In this document: piece by piece, positions 36,492-45,353 of the stretch
Position numbering within the stretch: position 1 is the stretch's first letter
Layout of the letters: each line of letters starts with the position of its first letter
Assembly: GCA_002292285.1 (NCBI GenBank)
Contig: DBBP01000014.1
Span: 155,046 to 219,045 of the forward strand
Source: Proteobacteria bacterium UBA981
GTDB taxonomy: Bacteria > Pseudomonadota > Gammaproteobacteria > Ga0077536
Direction: 5' to 3'
Length of the DNA: 64,000 bases
Made by a program: the position numbers and the translations under genes
The notes under the pieces: generated by a model
What the model was told of the DNA's origin: nothing
Databases searched by the model: none
What the model saw: the letters and a program-made list of their open reading frames with translations, nothing else

Positions 36492-37295
36492 TTAGGTCGC
36501 GGCGCGCAGCCAATCGTCGACAAGCTGGTTCGTTTGTTCAATCTGTTCTTCCATGAACCAGTGCTGCCCGCCTTCTATCGCCGCATGTTTCCCGCCCGCC
36601 TGTTCGACAATATCGAGCCAGTGGTCGGTATGAAACATGAGTGGTTTGTCGGCACCGTAGATGTACAGCACCGGGCATTGCGGGCGGTATTGACCTAACA
36701 GGCGCGAGCGAGCCCAGGGCAACAAGGTCGAACGCCAGAAGTAGAAATAGGGATAGTTGCAGCGCGAATGCAACGAACCGGCCTGGCGCTCGGGAACTTG
36801 CAACGCGCGCGCAAAATTTCGCGTCAACCATGTGCCAAGCGGGGGCACCACCCCGCCAACCAACCACAATGTGGCGAGAATCCATTGGTAGCTAACAAAC
36901 ATTGCGGCCGTTTTCAGAGAGGAGGGTTCGAAATGCCCGCCAACGTCCATCGCCATCATGGTCTTCACGTTCTGCGGATGCTTTTTCTCGTACAGGTAAC
37001 CGATATAGGCGCCCCAGTCATGGGTGACTAATATCACTGCTTCTTCGCCGAGCTGTTCAATCGTTCGGTGCATGCGTTCGACGATGACCGGGAAATCACA
37101 GCCGCCTGGCTCATGGTCGGATGCGCCATAATTTGGCAGGGTGAGCAGCACACAGCGATAGCTTCCGCCGAGCGCCGATACTTGATTGCGCCACATGGAT
37201 GGGTCGTCTGGCCAACCATGGACAAATACCACGGTCGGGCCATCGGCTCGCCCTTCAATGCTATAACTCAGGGCGTCACTAGCTGCTACGGTCAT
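36492..37295 (-). CDS. Alpha/beta hydrolase with Asp nucleophile (dehalogenase/epoxide hydrolase-like)
   Basis: A 267-residue hydrolase with FVHGWPDDPSMWRNQ (HGxP oxyanion motif), the nucleophile elbow VTHDWGAYIGY with Asp93 in place of Ser, and the base His in GGQHWFMEE at the end. An Asp nucleophile in an HDWG context defines epoxide hydrolases and haloalkane dehalogenases. Two tyrosines in the cap (NYPYFYFW) favour an epoxide hydrolase-like function. GGAG lies 5 bases before the ATG. It is divergent from the GrdB-like selenoprotein gene. Confidence 0.82.
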   Translation of the reverse strand: MTVAASDALSYSIEGRADGPTVVFVHGWPDDPSMWRNQVSALGGSYRCVLLTLPNYGASDHEPGGCDFPVIVERMHRTIEQLGEEAVILVTHDWGAYIGYLYEKKHPQNVKTMMAMDVGGHFEPSSLKTAAMFVSYQWILATLWLVGGVVPPLGTWLTRNFARALQVPERQAGSLHSRCNYPYFYFWRSTLLPWARSRLLGQYRPQCPVLYIYGADKPLMFHTDHWLDIVEQAGGKHAAIEGGQHWFMEEQIEQTNQLVDDWLRAAT

Positions 37296-37479
37296 AGGGG
37301 CTCCGGTTCTCGGTGATGATCAAAGGAGAGCATAACGCTGCGAGAGCAGCAAGCCAGCATAGTGGGGCGGGCGCATCCTGATCTACACATGACTCGCCTT
37401 GGGCCTCGCCATGCGGCACCACTGGCGATAGTCGAGCGTTTTCGCACATAATAATTTTCCCCGATTACTGGAGCCGATG

Positions 37480-38703
37480 ATGGCACGACTAGCGGATATC
37501 GACGAAAGCCTGCGAAAGCCGCTCGAAGGGTTGGACTGCCCCACCTTCGAAGCTCCCGCCTGGGTGACCGGCCCCAAACTCAACCAGCGACGCGTCGCCA
37601 TCATATCGACTGCAGCTTTATCGACTCGCAGCGACAAAACGTTCGCCGTCGGTGAGGCTGACTACAGAGTTATCCCGGGCAATACGGCTGGCGATGATCT
37701 GGTCATGAGCCATGTGTCGCCAAACTTCGACCGCACCGGATTCCAGCAAGACTTAAATGTCGTTTTCCCGATAGACCGATTGCGTGAGCTCGCAGATGAG
37801 GGCGTTATCGGTTCGGTTGCGGATTATCACTATTCGCTGATGGGCTCGACCGACCCGACTTTGCTTGCGCCGGCGGTAGAGCGGCTCGTACCGCTACTGA
37901 AAAAGGACGCCGTCAACACGCTTCTACTGGCACCTGTCTGACCCTTCTGTACGCGCGCCGTGTGCGGGCTTGGACATCTATTTGAGAAGCAGGGCATTGC
38001 CACGACGGTGGTGAGTCTTATCCGCCTACATGCCGAAAAAATCGCGCCACCACGTTGTTTGTGGGTACCGTTTGCTCTCGGTCGGCCGTTCGGGCCAGCG
38101 AATGACGCACCTTTCCAACAGCGCGTTGTGCGCGCGGCACTCGAACTGCTCGAGCGTGATGACGGTCCTGTCCTGGAAGATTTTCCCGACGATGAACCGA
38201 GCAACAGCGAAGGCGAAACAGCCTGGAGCTGCCCGGTGAGTTTTGCGCGCAGCGCTGAAGTTCTTACAGGCGCCGCAGCAGTCAGGCAATCCTTGCTTGA
38301 TGAGATTGCCGCGATGCAACCGTGGTATGAGCAAGCCCGCCAGCGGGATGGTCGTACTACTGTCAGTTGCGGCGTCGAAGATCTCGAGAGTATCGCAACC
38401 GTGATGGCGAGTATGTTCGAGGACGAATTGCCGGCCAGTCCCGATGCAGATCGCTCGTTGGCGGAAGCCATGCGCCCACGCGCTGAGGATTTAAAAGCGT
38501 TCATGCTCGAAGCGGCCTCAGCTCAACCCGGCAATCCGACGTCGACGGAGTTGAACGACTGGTTCTGGAACGAGACTCAAACGGGCGACATCCTGCAGCG
38601 TCTGCGGCATGTATGTATCGCCCAAGAAGCTGCGGATATGAAAACGCTGGGGTTTCTCCTCGTGCCACTCGCTCGTCACATTGCACCGGATGTCGCAGCT
38701 TGA
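37480..38703 (+). CDS. GrdB-like selenoprotein (glycine/sarcosine/betaine reductase selenoprotein B family), in-frame UGA
   Basis: One 407-residue frame runs from ATG 37480 to TGA 38701-38703, interrupted only by TGA at 37939-37941 (residue 154). Both sides share the frame and belong together. The N-terminal part has RRVAIISTAALSTR, ADYRVIPG, SHVSPNFDRTGFQQD and FPIDRLRELADEGVIG; the next part continues TRAVCGLGHLFEKQGI and WVPFALGRPFG, as in GrdB-like proteins, where Sec or Cys occupies this place. The local motif is U-P-F-C. A hairpin begins 11 nt past the UGA. GGAG is 6 bases before ATG 37480 (ATG 37477 is too close). The true reaction of these aerobic GrdB-like proteins is unknown. The alternative is a nonsense-mutated pseudogene, which is less likely. 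Confidence 0.88.
37952..37966 (+). promoter_or_regulatory. Candidate bacterial SECIS element of the GrdB-like gene
   Basis: The stem CGCGC / GUGCG (five pairs, one G-U) closes the loop GCCGU and starts 11 nt after the UGA at 37939-37941. The loop begins with G and holds GU, in line with known bacterial SECIS rules (short stem, about 11-16 nt downstream, G in the first loop bases). The stem is short, so support comes mainly from position. Confidence 0.6.
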
Positions 38704-38739
38704 AGGTCGTCGCGTAGCCAGGTAGAGGTACACAGAAAG

Positions 38740-38763
38740 CCCCGCAGCAAACTGCGGGGTTTT
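38740..38763 (+). terminator. Intrinsic terminator after the GrdB-like gene
   Basis: An 8-bp stem CCCCGCAG / CTGCGGGG closes a CAAA loop and is followed by TTTT. It lies 36 bases after the stop at 38703, so the Sec gene is a monocistronic unit that reads through the UGA to a proper end. Confidence 0.85.
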
Positions 38764-38855
38764 CCTGCTGACGGCGCGGCATCGCGGGATGACGCGATTA
38801 ACTCTGCGCGACGCCGATTCTGAATACCCGAAGCAATCCTGCCCGAGTAAAAAAA

Positions 38856-39821
38856 ATGACCGATTTCATCCGCACGCCTGATGCTAATTTTTCCGCATTG
38901 GGCGATTTTCCGTTCCCTGCGCATTACCACAACTGGCAGGACCTGCGCGTCCACTATCTCGACGAAGGCCCCGGCGACGGACCGGTAATGCTCTTGCTGC
39001 ATGGCATGCCGGCATGGAGCTATTTGTATCGAGACGTTATTCCGCCGCTCGTCGCGGCCGGTTTTCGCTGCATCGCACCCGACCATCTCGGTTTTGGAAA
39101 GTCTGATAAGCCGACTGATTTGCATTGGTACACGATCGCCCGACATACCGAAGTGCTGACGTCATTGATTACGACACTCGGGCTCGAACGCATCACTTTG
39201 TTGTGCCAGGACTGGGGTGGCCCGACCGGGCTTGCCCAGGCGGCAATGATGCCCGAGCGCTTCGACCGGCTTGTGATCATGAACACTTGGTTACATCACG
39301 CCGCTTTCGAATACAGCGAGGGCATCCGGACCTGGAACCGGCACTGGCAGGACGGCGGTTTATTTTGTCGTTCCACGCCGAATGTGGCAGCTTTGTTCCT
39401 GCTCAGTGCCGGATTCATTGATCGCGACACGATGGTGCAGGCGTTTCTGTCTGGTGAACCGCCAGTTGGGATGGATAGTGCCGGGGAGCGTATGTATGGC
39501 GGATTCGCGGCGCCGTTTCTTGGACTAGCTGATGAGGCTTACAACGGTCTGCGTCGCTTCCCCTTATCTATCCCGCTCGATGAAGGGGATAACGGCAATG
39601 CTGTCGCCCAGGCCCATCATTACGACGTCCTGCTGAAGTGGCCCAAGCCGGCGCATTTCATTTGGGGCATCGAAGACGATGTGTTCACAGAACAATGGGG
39701 GCGTGATTGGTGTCGCCAAATGGGCGGCGCTTCTTTCGACCCGATCCCGGGTGCCGGACATTTTTTACAGAACACACACGGTGCTAAAGTTGCCGAGCAC
39801 GTGTTGCGTCAGACGGGCTAG
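38856..39821 (+). CDS. Haloalkane dehalogenase-like alpha/beta hydrolase
   Basis: A 321-residue protein with LLLHGMPAWSYLYRD (HGxPxW motif), the nucleophile elbow CQDWGG with Asp119 and halide-stabilising Trp120, Asp in WGIEDDVFTEQW and His in GAGHFLQNTHG. The YLYRDVIPPL and DHLGFGKSDKP segments are characteristic of haloalkane dehalogenases (DhlA/DmbA type). It probably removes halogen from an alkyl halide by hydrolysis. HGMP differs from the usual HGNP, where Asn helps bind halide, so another hydrolysis cannot be excluded. No clear ribosome-binding site precedes the ATG. Confidence 0.8.
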   Translation: MTDFIRTPDANFSALGDFPFPAHYHNWQDLRVHYLDEGPGDGPVMLLLHGMPAWSYLYRDVIPPLVAAGFRCIAPDHLGFGKSDKPTDLHWYTIARHTEVLTSLITTLGLERITLLCQDWGGPTGLAQAAMMPERFDRLVIMNTWLHHAAFEYSEGIRTWNRHWQDGGLFCRSTPNVAALFLLSAGFIDRDTMVQAFLSGEPPVGMDSAGERMYGGFAAPFLGLADEAYNGLRRFPLSIPLDEGDNGNAVAQAHHYDVLLKWPKPAHFIWGIEDDVFTEQWGRDWCRQMGGASFDPIPGAGHFLQNTHGAKVAEHVLRQTG

Positions 39822-40074
39822 CACGCCGGGAAGTATCTTTTCGGCACGTCGTCATGATGCCCAGCAGTGGCGTTTCTGGTCCGTCCGATACCGAATCGTC
39901 ACCACAGACCACGACCTACTACTTACACGGTAGCGCCCCGGCGCCTCGACAGCACGACAGCACGAGCCGGCAACACCGTCGCGAGCAGTTAGCCCGTCCA
40001 CACACTTTGGCACGCGCAAATCTACTCAGAGGACCTATACTCGGGGGCAGCAGTAGCTGTTCGGGAGAGCGCAA

Positions 40075-41232
40075 GTGAGCCAGCAAAGCCAGCTTAAGAC
40101 CGATTATGGCGACGAGGAAAGCGCCATGCAGACCTACCTTGCCGAAGGTCAAAGCACCGCACTAGGTCTCGATAACCGTGGCCCGATTCGCTTCACCGAT
40201 GACGGCGCGATCGACCCGGAGATTCTCGAGGCTTACTGGCATTACGGGTTTTACGTCTTCGAAGACGTGCTGAAGAGCGAAGAACTTCGCGATCTCGAAA
40301 CCGATTTCGAGCACATCCTTGATCGATTGCCGACGCATCAAGGCGCCGCGCTCGATCACAAAGGCCGGCCTGCATTAGGACACGATTGCACAGCGCGCAC
40401 TCTGTATTGGTCGAAACCGCTCGGCGATCCGTTTGGCGGCTCGGAATTCGGTGGCGGGCGTCACCCGGTCGCGATGATCGAGCCACAGCCAGCGACAGAC
40501 GCGCCGGCTGAGATCGTCTATCTGATTCTCGGCTCACTGCAGTTTTCCGACGCCTGTTTGCGCACTTACGGCCACCCTCACTTGCTGGCTGTTGCTGCTG
40601 CCGTAAATGGAGCGGATTTTGTGCCGTACACCGACGGTCTGTTTATTAAAGCGCCAGGACTTGGTGCGTCTGTGGCGTGGCATCAGGATGGGGTTACGCA
40701 CTGGACCAGTCCCGACTGGGATCAGGGTTCCCACGGCTTTAATTTTATGGGGCAGCTCTATGGTTGCACGCCTGCGAATGGTGTGTGGGTCGTTCCGGGT
40801 TCGCATAAGCTCGGCAAGATCGACATCACAGCCAAGGTCGCGGCAGCGGGTACAGAACGGCTACCGGACGCGGTGCCGATGGTGTGCAATCCGGGCGATG
40901 TGGTGATCAGCAATCGCCAGTTACTGCATGGCTCATTCGCGAACACCAGCACCGATTGGCGAGTGACGATCAACATGGGTTTCCATCGTCGTGCTGCAGT
41001 ACTCGGGGTTAGCGGTGGCGGCATTCTCGGCAATCCCACCGTTTACGACGATGCGCACATTCGCCAGCGCTCACGCACCATCGGCTACGCTATCAACGCG
41101 CGTCGACAGCGCTACCCGCACGAAACGCCGTTCGTTTATCAGCCATTTGCCGATTGCGCTGACGAGTGCAGCTTCGATGAGACAGCACGTGCAAGCTTGC
41201 ACGATTACAACCTCACGGACATGGGCGTTTAG
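40075..41232 (+). CDS. Phytanoyl-CoA dioxygenase (PhyH) family protein
   Basis: A 385-residue Fe(II)/2-oxoglutarate oxygenase starting with GTG 40075 (GGGAGAG upstream). The metal triad is His203 and Asp205 in AWHQDGVTHW and a distal His in RQLLHGSFANTS, about 80 residues on; the Arg of TDWRVTINMGF is placed to bind 2-oxoglutarate. Family members hydroxylate unactivated carbons, including lipids and alkyl side chains. The tail after residue 320 is longer than usual. Convergent with the amidase gene; single-gene unit. Confidence 0.88.
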   Translation: MSQQSQLKTDYGDEESAMQTYLAEGQSTALGLDNRGPIRFTDDGAIDPEILEAYWHYGFYVFEDVLKSEELRDLETDFEHILDRLPTHQGAALDHKGRPALGHDCTARTLYWSKPLGDPFGGSEFGGGRHPVAMIEPQPATDAPAEIVYLILGSLQFSDACLRTYGHPHLLAVAAAVNGADFVPYTDGLFIKAPGLGASVAWHQDGVTHWTSPDWDQGSHGFNFMGQLYGCTPANGVWVVPGSHKLGKIDITAKVAAAGTERLPDAVPMVCNPGDVVISNRQLLHGSFANTSTDWRVTINMGFHRRAAVLGVSGGGILGNPTVYDDAHIRQRSRTIGYAINARRQRYPHETPFVYQPFADCADECSFDETARASLHDYNLTDMGV

Positions 41233-41284
41233 CTCACGCTGAGCTGGCAAGCAAGGGCAGTTGGTCTGTCGGCGATCGGACGGA

Positions 41285-42706
41285 TCAGGCGGATGCGGGC
41301 GGAGTTTGCAGGTGCCAGTCGGTCGCTGTCTGATAGGCCTGTCCCATGCGTAGCGCGACGTGTTCCTGCCACGGTCGGCAGACGATTTGCAAACCCAGAG
41401 GCAAGCCGTCGCTACTGAAGCCACTTGGCAAGGACAATGCCGGCTGACCACTTAAATTGAACGGGCACGTCGCGCTAATCACGGCGTCGAGTACACTGAT
41501 TTCCCGGTTGTTGATGTTGACAGTGCGGGCCCCCAAGGGCGGCGCCGGGATCAATGCACCAGGGACGAGTAACGCATCAAAAGTCTCTAAGCACGACAAC
41601 ATTTTTCGTTTGAATCGCGCCTTCGCGCCCCGCGCGCGCACATAGTCCTGCGCACTGGCGGCCTGGCCACGGAGCAGAAACTTACGTACTTTTTCGCCGT
41701 ATTCGTGCACACGGTCGCGCAGGTGCTCGGCGTGCGATGTGCTGGCTTCAGCGCCAATGATGGCATCGGCGATCGACCACAATCCGTCCAGCTCTGGCAA
41801 CGCGATGGACTCGATGCGTGCCCCGCGATCGCTAAACACATCGCACGCCGCTGCTAGTGCACTCGCGACTTGCGGATCGGTAAGTTCGCTAAAGAAATTC
41901 GTCGGGACCGCCAGTCGTAGATCGGACAGGTCGTGCAGTTGTGCGTCGCTCAAATTCGAAGCACTGGTCAGAGCGTGATCGCGGGAGGTCAAATCAGCCG
42001 CGTCGAATCCAGCCAGTGCGTCGTACATCAATGACGCATCGAGCGCGTCGCGAGTGAGGGGGCCAACGTGATCGAGAGACCACGCTAGAGGAACAACGCC
42101 GTCGCTGCTGATGCGGCCATGCGTCGCCTTGAGTCCGGTTACGCCGCAAAAAGTGGCGGGCAGTCGAATCGACCCACCCGTGTCGGTGCCCAGAGCCGCC
42201 GCGCACAGGCCGGCCGCCACCGCGACTCCCGAGCCACTGCTTGAACCACCCGGTGAATGTGCACCGTTCCAGGGATTGACGGTCGGGCCGAACACCTCAC
42301 TGGGCACCAGGGTGGCGAACTCATTCATGTTGAGTTTGCCCAGCACAATCGCTCCAGCAGCCTCCAGCCGGTTGATTACAGTCGCGTTGCGAGAGGCAAG
42401 ATTATTCTGCAGCACTCGCGATCCGCAGCTTGTGGGCAGCCCGGCAACGTCAATGATGTCCTTATGCGCAAGCGGTATGCCATGCAAAGGAGAACGAGTT
42501 CCGTTGCGGGAGATCTCAGCCTCGGCCACATGTGCGGCCTTCATCGCGGTCTCCCCGGCAACCTCAATATAGGCGTTTAAAACGGGTTCGCGGGCCTCGA
42601 TGTGTTCGAGATAGGCGTGGCACAATTCGACTGGCGACAATGTACCGGCAGCAATCTGCGCGGCACTTTCGTTGATCGATTGAAAACAAAGACTGTTAGC
42701 TGGCAC
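41285..42706 (-). CDS. Amidase-signature family hydrolase (GatA-like)
   Basis: A 473-residue enzyme starting with GTG at 42706, with AGGAG 9 bases upstream. Triad: Lys82 (LAHKDIIDVAG), cis-Ser157 in PGGSSSGSG and nucleophile Ser179 in DTGGSIRLPA. It is closer to GatA in sequence than the other amidase of the window, but without GatB or GatC beside it, and it is more likely a stand-alone amide or hydrazide hydrolase. The ending has the family's FNLSGQPALSLP motif. Confidence 0.88.
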   Translation of the reverse strand: MPANSLCFQSINESAAQIAAGTLSPVELCHAYLEHIEAREPVLNAYIEVAGETAMKAAHVAEAEISRNGTRSPLHGIPLAHKDIIDVAGLPTSCGSRVLQNNLASRNATVINRLEAAGAIVLGKLNMNEFATLVPSEVFGPTVNPWNGAHSPGGSSSGSGVAVAAGLCAAALGTDTGGSIRLPATFCGVTGLKATHGRISSDGVVPLAWSLDHVGPLTRDALDASLMYDALAGFDAADLTSRDHALTSASNLSDAQLHDLSDLRLAVPTNFFSELTDPQVASALAAACDVFSDRGARIESIALPELDGLWSIADAIIGAEASTSHAEHLRDRVHEYGEKVRKFLLRGQAASAQDYVRARGAKARFKRKMLSCLETFDALLVPGALIPAPPLGARTVNINNREISVLDAVISATCPFNLSGQPALSLPSGFSSDGLPLGLQIVCRPWQEHVALRMGQAYQTATDWHLQTPPASA

Positions 42707-43008
42707 GGTATTGTGCTCCTGCGGCGTGATATAGCCATCTTAATGCACGCTCTGCCCGGTTTTATATCGTTGTGGTGTGTTTGATGCGGCTGTCCCGTCG
42801 TCTTTGACGGTTGGTGTCTCACGTATTCGGCTACTGCAATTCGCTGCCTTGCCGGCCAATGTGCTGCTGAGATTTTCTGCGCACTGACAGCCGCGGTGCC
42901 GGCGTTCTGCGCGGATTCGCGAATGTGTGAAGTATTAACTGATAAATCTCCAGGGTGGGCGACGACGACGGGTTGGACTCGTGGTCCACCGTTAGACTCG
43001 ACACCGGC
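42707..43008. other. 302-bp intergenic region upstream of the VPIPA-CTERM gene
   Basis: I see nothing that I can name here: no gene, no tRNA-like or terminator-like structure. It separates the divergent amidase and sorting-signal protein genes and should hold both promoters. Confidence 0.4.
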
Positions 43009-43938
43009 ATGGTCCATAAATTTCGCCTCGTCTTTGTTCTCGCCTTTCTGTTCAGTTCTACCAGTCAGGCTGCGGTACTCAATGAATGGGGAACGATCGC
43101 AGCGACGGGTTCCTACGCTTGTCTGAATCCTACCTGCAACATCGTCGACGCGATCTACAGTCAGTCAATTAACGGCACCGGTGGTGCCGGTACGAGCAAC
43201 GCGGCTCACGAACTCGACGCTGCTGATCCGAACGGTTCGGCGCGCGCTCAGGCCAACGTCATTGGAGGTTTGCAGATCCCGGAACTCAAGGCCGAGGCAT
43301 TTTCCAATGCGGGCGGTGGTACCAGTGCGCTAGCTGTCGGAGTACAGGCGTATACCTATACTGGTGGCTCGGGCACGCTCACCCTCTCGCTCAGTCTTAC
43401 CGGTGCGATTCTGGACAACACGCCAGCGCCGCCACCGTTAACACCAGCGGAGGAAAGCTTGCTCATTCTGGCCGGCGTTGATCCTGACCCCGCCGGCATT
43501 CCCGATCTCACGCGAATTGAAGTACTGGGCGCGTTGTTCGCCCCAAGCTCAGGCTTTTCTCTTACCGATCTGACGTTTGGTGGTTTGGTGCCGTTGGCCG
43601 CACTGAATGCGCTCGACGCCTACACCCAAATCGACTCGGTCGAAATCGTCGAAGACCTGACGAACCCGAATATCGTCAACGCAGGCCATTTGTTGTCGAT
43701 TTCCGGTCTCAATGTGGGCGACAGCTTCTATTTGTTTACCGCATTAGCGGCGAGTGCCGACGGGGCTGGTCAATATGCGGACGCTTTCAGTACCTTGTCG
43801 GTGAGTTTTACGGCCGGCGGTGATGAAGTGGTCTTGGCCAGCAGTGTGCCGATCCCGGCTGCTGCGTGGTTATTAGGTCCGGCGCTATTCGCATTTGTTG
43901 GACGCCGGCGTCGGATAGGCATTCAGCGCGCGCATTGA
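43009..43938 (+). CDS. Secreted protein with VPIPA-type C-terminal sorting signal (VPLPA-CTERM/PEP-CTERM class)
   Basis: A protein of about 309 residues from ATG 43009, where a signal peptide starts (Met-Val-His-Lys, hydrophobic core, cleavage after SQA-A). The body is Ala/Gly/Thr/Ser-rich, with two Cys close together near residue 40 and a beta-rich composition. The C-terminus has the tripartite signal: SSVPIPAAAWLLGPAL, a hydrophobic helix and the basic cluster GRRRR. This belongs to the VPLPA-CTERM group processed by exosortase-like enzymes and attached to or released at the cell surface with exopolysaccharide. No exosortase gene is in the window. The function of the body is unknown. Confidence 0.8.
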   Translation: MVHKFRLVFVLAFLFSSTSQAAVLNEWGTIAATGSYACLNPTCNIVDAIYSQSINGTGGAGTSNAAHELDAADPNGSARAQANVIGGLQIPELKAEAFSNAGGGTSALAVGVQAYTYTGGSGTLTLSLSLTGAILDNTPAPPPLTPAEESLLILAGVDPDPAGIPDLTRIEVLGALFAPSSGFSLTDLTFGGLVPLAALNALDAYTQIDSVEIVEDLTNPNIVNAGHLLSISGLNVGDSFYLFTALAASADGAGQYADAFSTLSVSFTAGGDEVVLASSVPIPAAAWLLGPALFAFVGRRRRIGIQRAH

Positions 43939-45147
43939 TCAGCGAAAGCCGGGGATGATTTCTTCGGTGAATACGCGTAATTGGTCGAGCAGTTCCGCCT
44001 GCGGCATCAGGCCCTGGTCAAAATACCAACCGAACCATTCAGGGTTGAAATCGTCGCGCAATTCGGCGATCTGCTCACGTACCTGATCGACTGTGCCAAC
44101 AATTGCGAAACGAGCTTCGACCATACGCTCGAAGGAGATCGACACCGGATCGGTTTCGTCGTCGCGGCGGAAACTCTCAAAGAACCCAAAGCCGGAAAAA
44201 TATCGCACGAACGCGTCGCCGAGCGCCTTCGCGCCACGTTCGAACGCTTCCTCGTAAGTGTTACCGATATAAACCATCCTGAATGCGCCGAACCGTTCGC
44301 CGAGTGCGCGCTGCCGGCCGTGCCGATTCGAAGCAGCGCAGTATTCGCGGGCGATACTCGCGATGCTCGACGTCGAGGCCAGACTCCACATCACAACGTC
44401 CTCGCGCGCGCACCATTCGATAGTGTCGGCGCTACCGGTATGGGCCTGCCAGATCTCGGGATGGGGTTGGGTATACGGCTTCGGCACAACACTAATGCGC
44501 TGAACGGTCCCGTCGGCGCCGAGTTCGTCCTGCGCACCATAGCGTGAAGTCCAGTTGCCGGCGACCGGCCACCCTTCAATACCTTTTTCGAACGGCGACG
44601 GCACCTCGTAATGCTTGCCCCGGTAACGGATGGAATCCTGCGTCCATGCTTGCTTCATGATCGCGTAGAGCTCTTCGAAGACCTCGCGGTTATGGCGATC
44701 GCGATCTGAATCATCCGAGGTAGCGCCGGCGACGTTATAGCGCTGGCCAAGCACTTTTACCCAGCGATCCTGGTAGCCGCGCCCAAGGCCGGCGATAAAG
44801 CGGCCCTGGGTGAGATGATCGAGCATGGCGATTTCTTCTGCGAGCCGAATCGGATCCCAGGTCGGCAGCGCCATGATCAGGGTCGCGAGCTTGATACGCT
44901 GCGTACGCGCAGCCAGATCGACCAGGAACTGCATCGGCGCGGGCGACAGTTCGAGACCCTCGGAATGAAAGTGGTGCTCGGTCAGGGCGAGCGCGTCCAT
45001 CCCCAGTGCATCCGCATGCTCGGCTATTTCGCGGACCTCAGCGATCATCTGTTGGGTACGCTCAATATTGCGACCGATCGGGCGCAGGCGCTCGCGTTCT
45101 TCGTAAGTCGCAGGAACCGTTGGCAACATAAAGAGCATAAATTTCAT
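43939..45147 (-). CDS. LLM-class flavin-dependent monooxygenase
   Basis: A 402-residue luciferase-like oxygenase from ATG 45147 (AGGA 9 bases upstream); the frame extends to 45363, but those residues overlap the divergent promoter region and have no family match. It shows ALTEHHFHSEG, LATLIMALP, DPIRLAEEIAMLDHLTQGR and GRGYQDRW in the first third, and a VGTVDQVREQI motif near the end. It uses FMNH2 and O2. It is divergent from a BVMO gene by about 205 bp, and the two may be coregulated. Confidence 0.88.
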   Translation of the reverse strand: MKFMLFMLPTVPATYEERERLRPIGRNIERTQQMIAEVREIAEHADALGMDALALTEHHFHSEGLELSPAPMQFLVDLAARTQRIKLATLIMALPTWDPIRLAEEIAMLDHLTQGRFIAGLGRGYQDRWVKVLGQRYNVAGATSDDSDRDRHNREVFEELYAIMKQAWTQDSIRYRGKHYEVPSPFEKGIEGWPVAGNWTSRYGAQDELGADGTVQRISVVPKPYTQPHPEIWQAHTGSADTIEWCAREDVVMWSLASTSSIASIAREYCAASNRHGRQRALGERFGAFRMVYIGNTYEEAFERGAKALGDAFVRYFSGFGFFESFRRDDETDPVSISFERMVEARFAIVGTVDQVREQIAELRDDFNPEWFGWYFDQGLMPQAELLDQLRVFTEEIIPGFR

Positions 45148-45353
45148 CGTGCGGATCCTTGCGACTGGCGGTAGAGAGAACACCATGTTAATCGCCGAGC
45201 AGACTAAATCAATCTGAACCTGCTCTGGTTTGTGCGCGCGTTTTATATCAGTATTCTGGTCGCGCAACGCAGCCTCGCGTGCGGCGCTTCTACCCCTAAG
45301 CGATGTACGCCGCGCGAACAGTACATGTTCGCGCGCGCTTGAAGGAGCATGCC

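Noticed and set aside
37477..38703. Reading the two halves of the GrdB-like gene as separate genes or a pseudogene
   Set aside because: Both halves are in one frame, the C-terminal half begins exactly after the TGA without its own start signal, and the TGA is at the family's Sec/Cys position with a downstream hairpin.
40950..40990. Short CAGCACGA direct repeats near 39948-39963 considered as an iteron or CRISPR-like array
   Set aside because: Only two 8-base units near 39948-39963, with no spacing or continuation; no CRISPR array occurs in the window.
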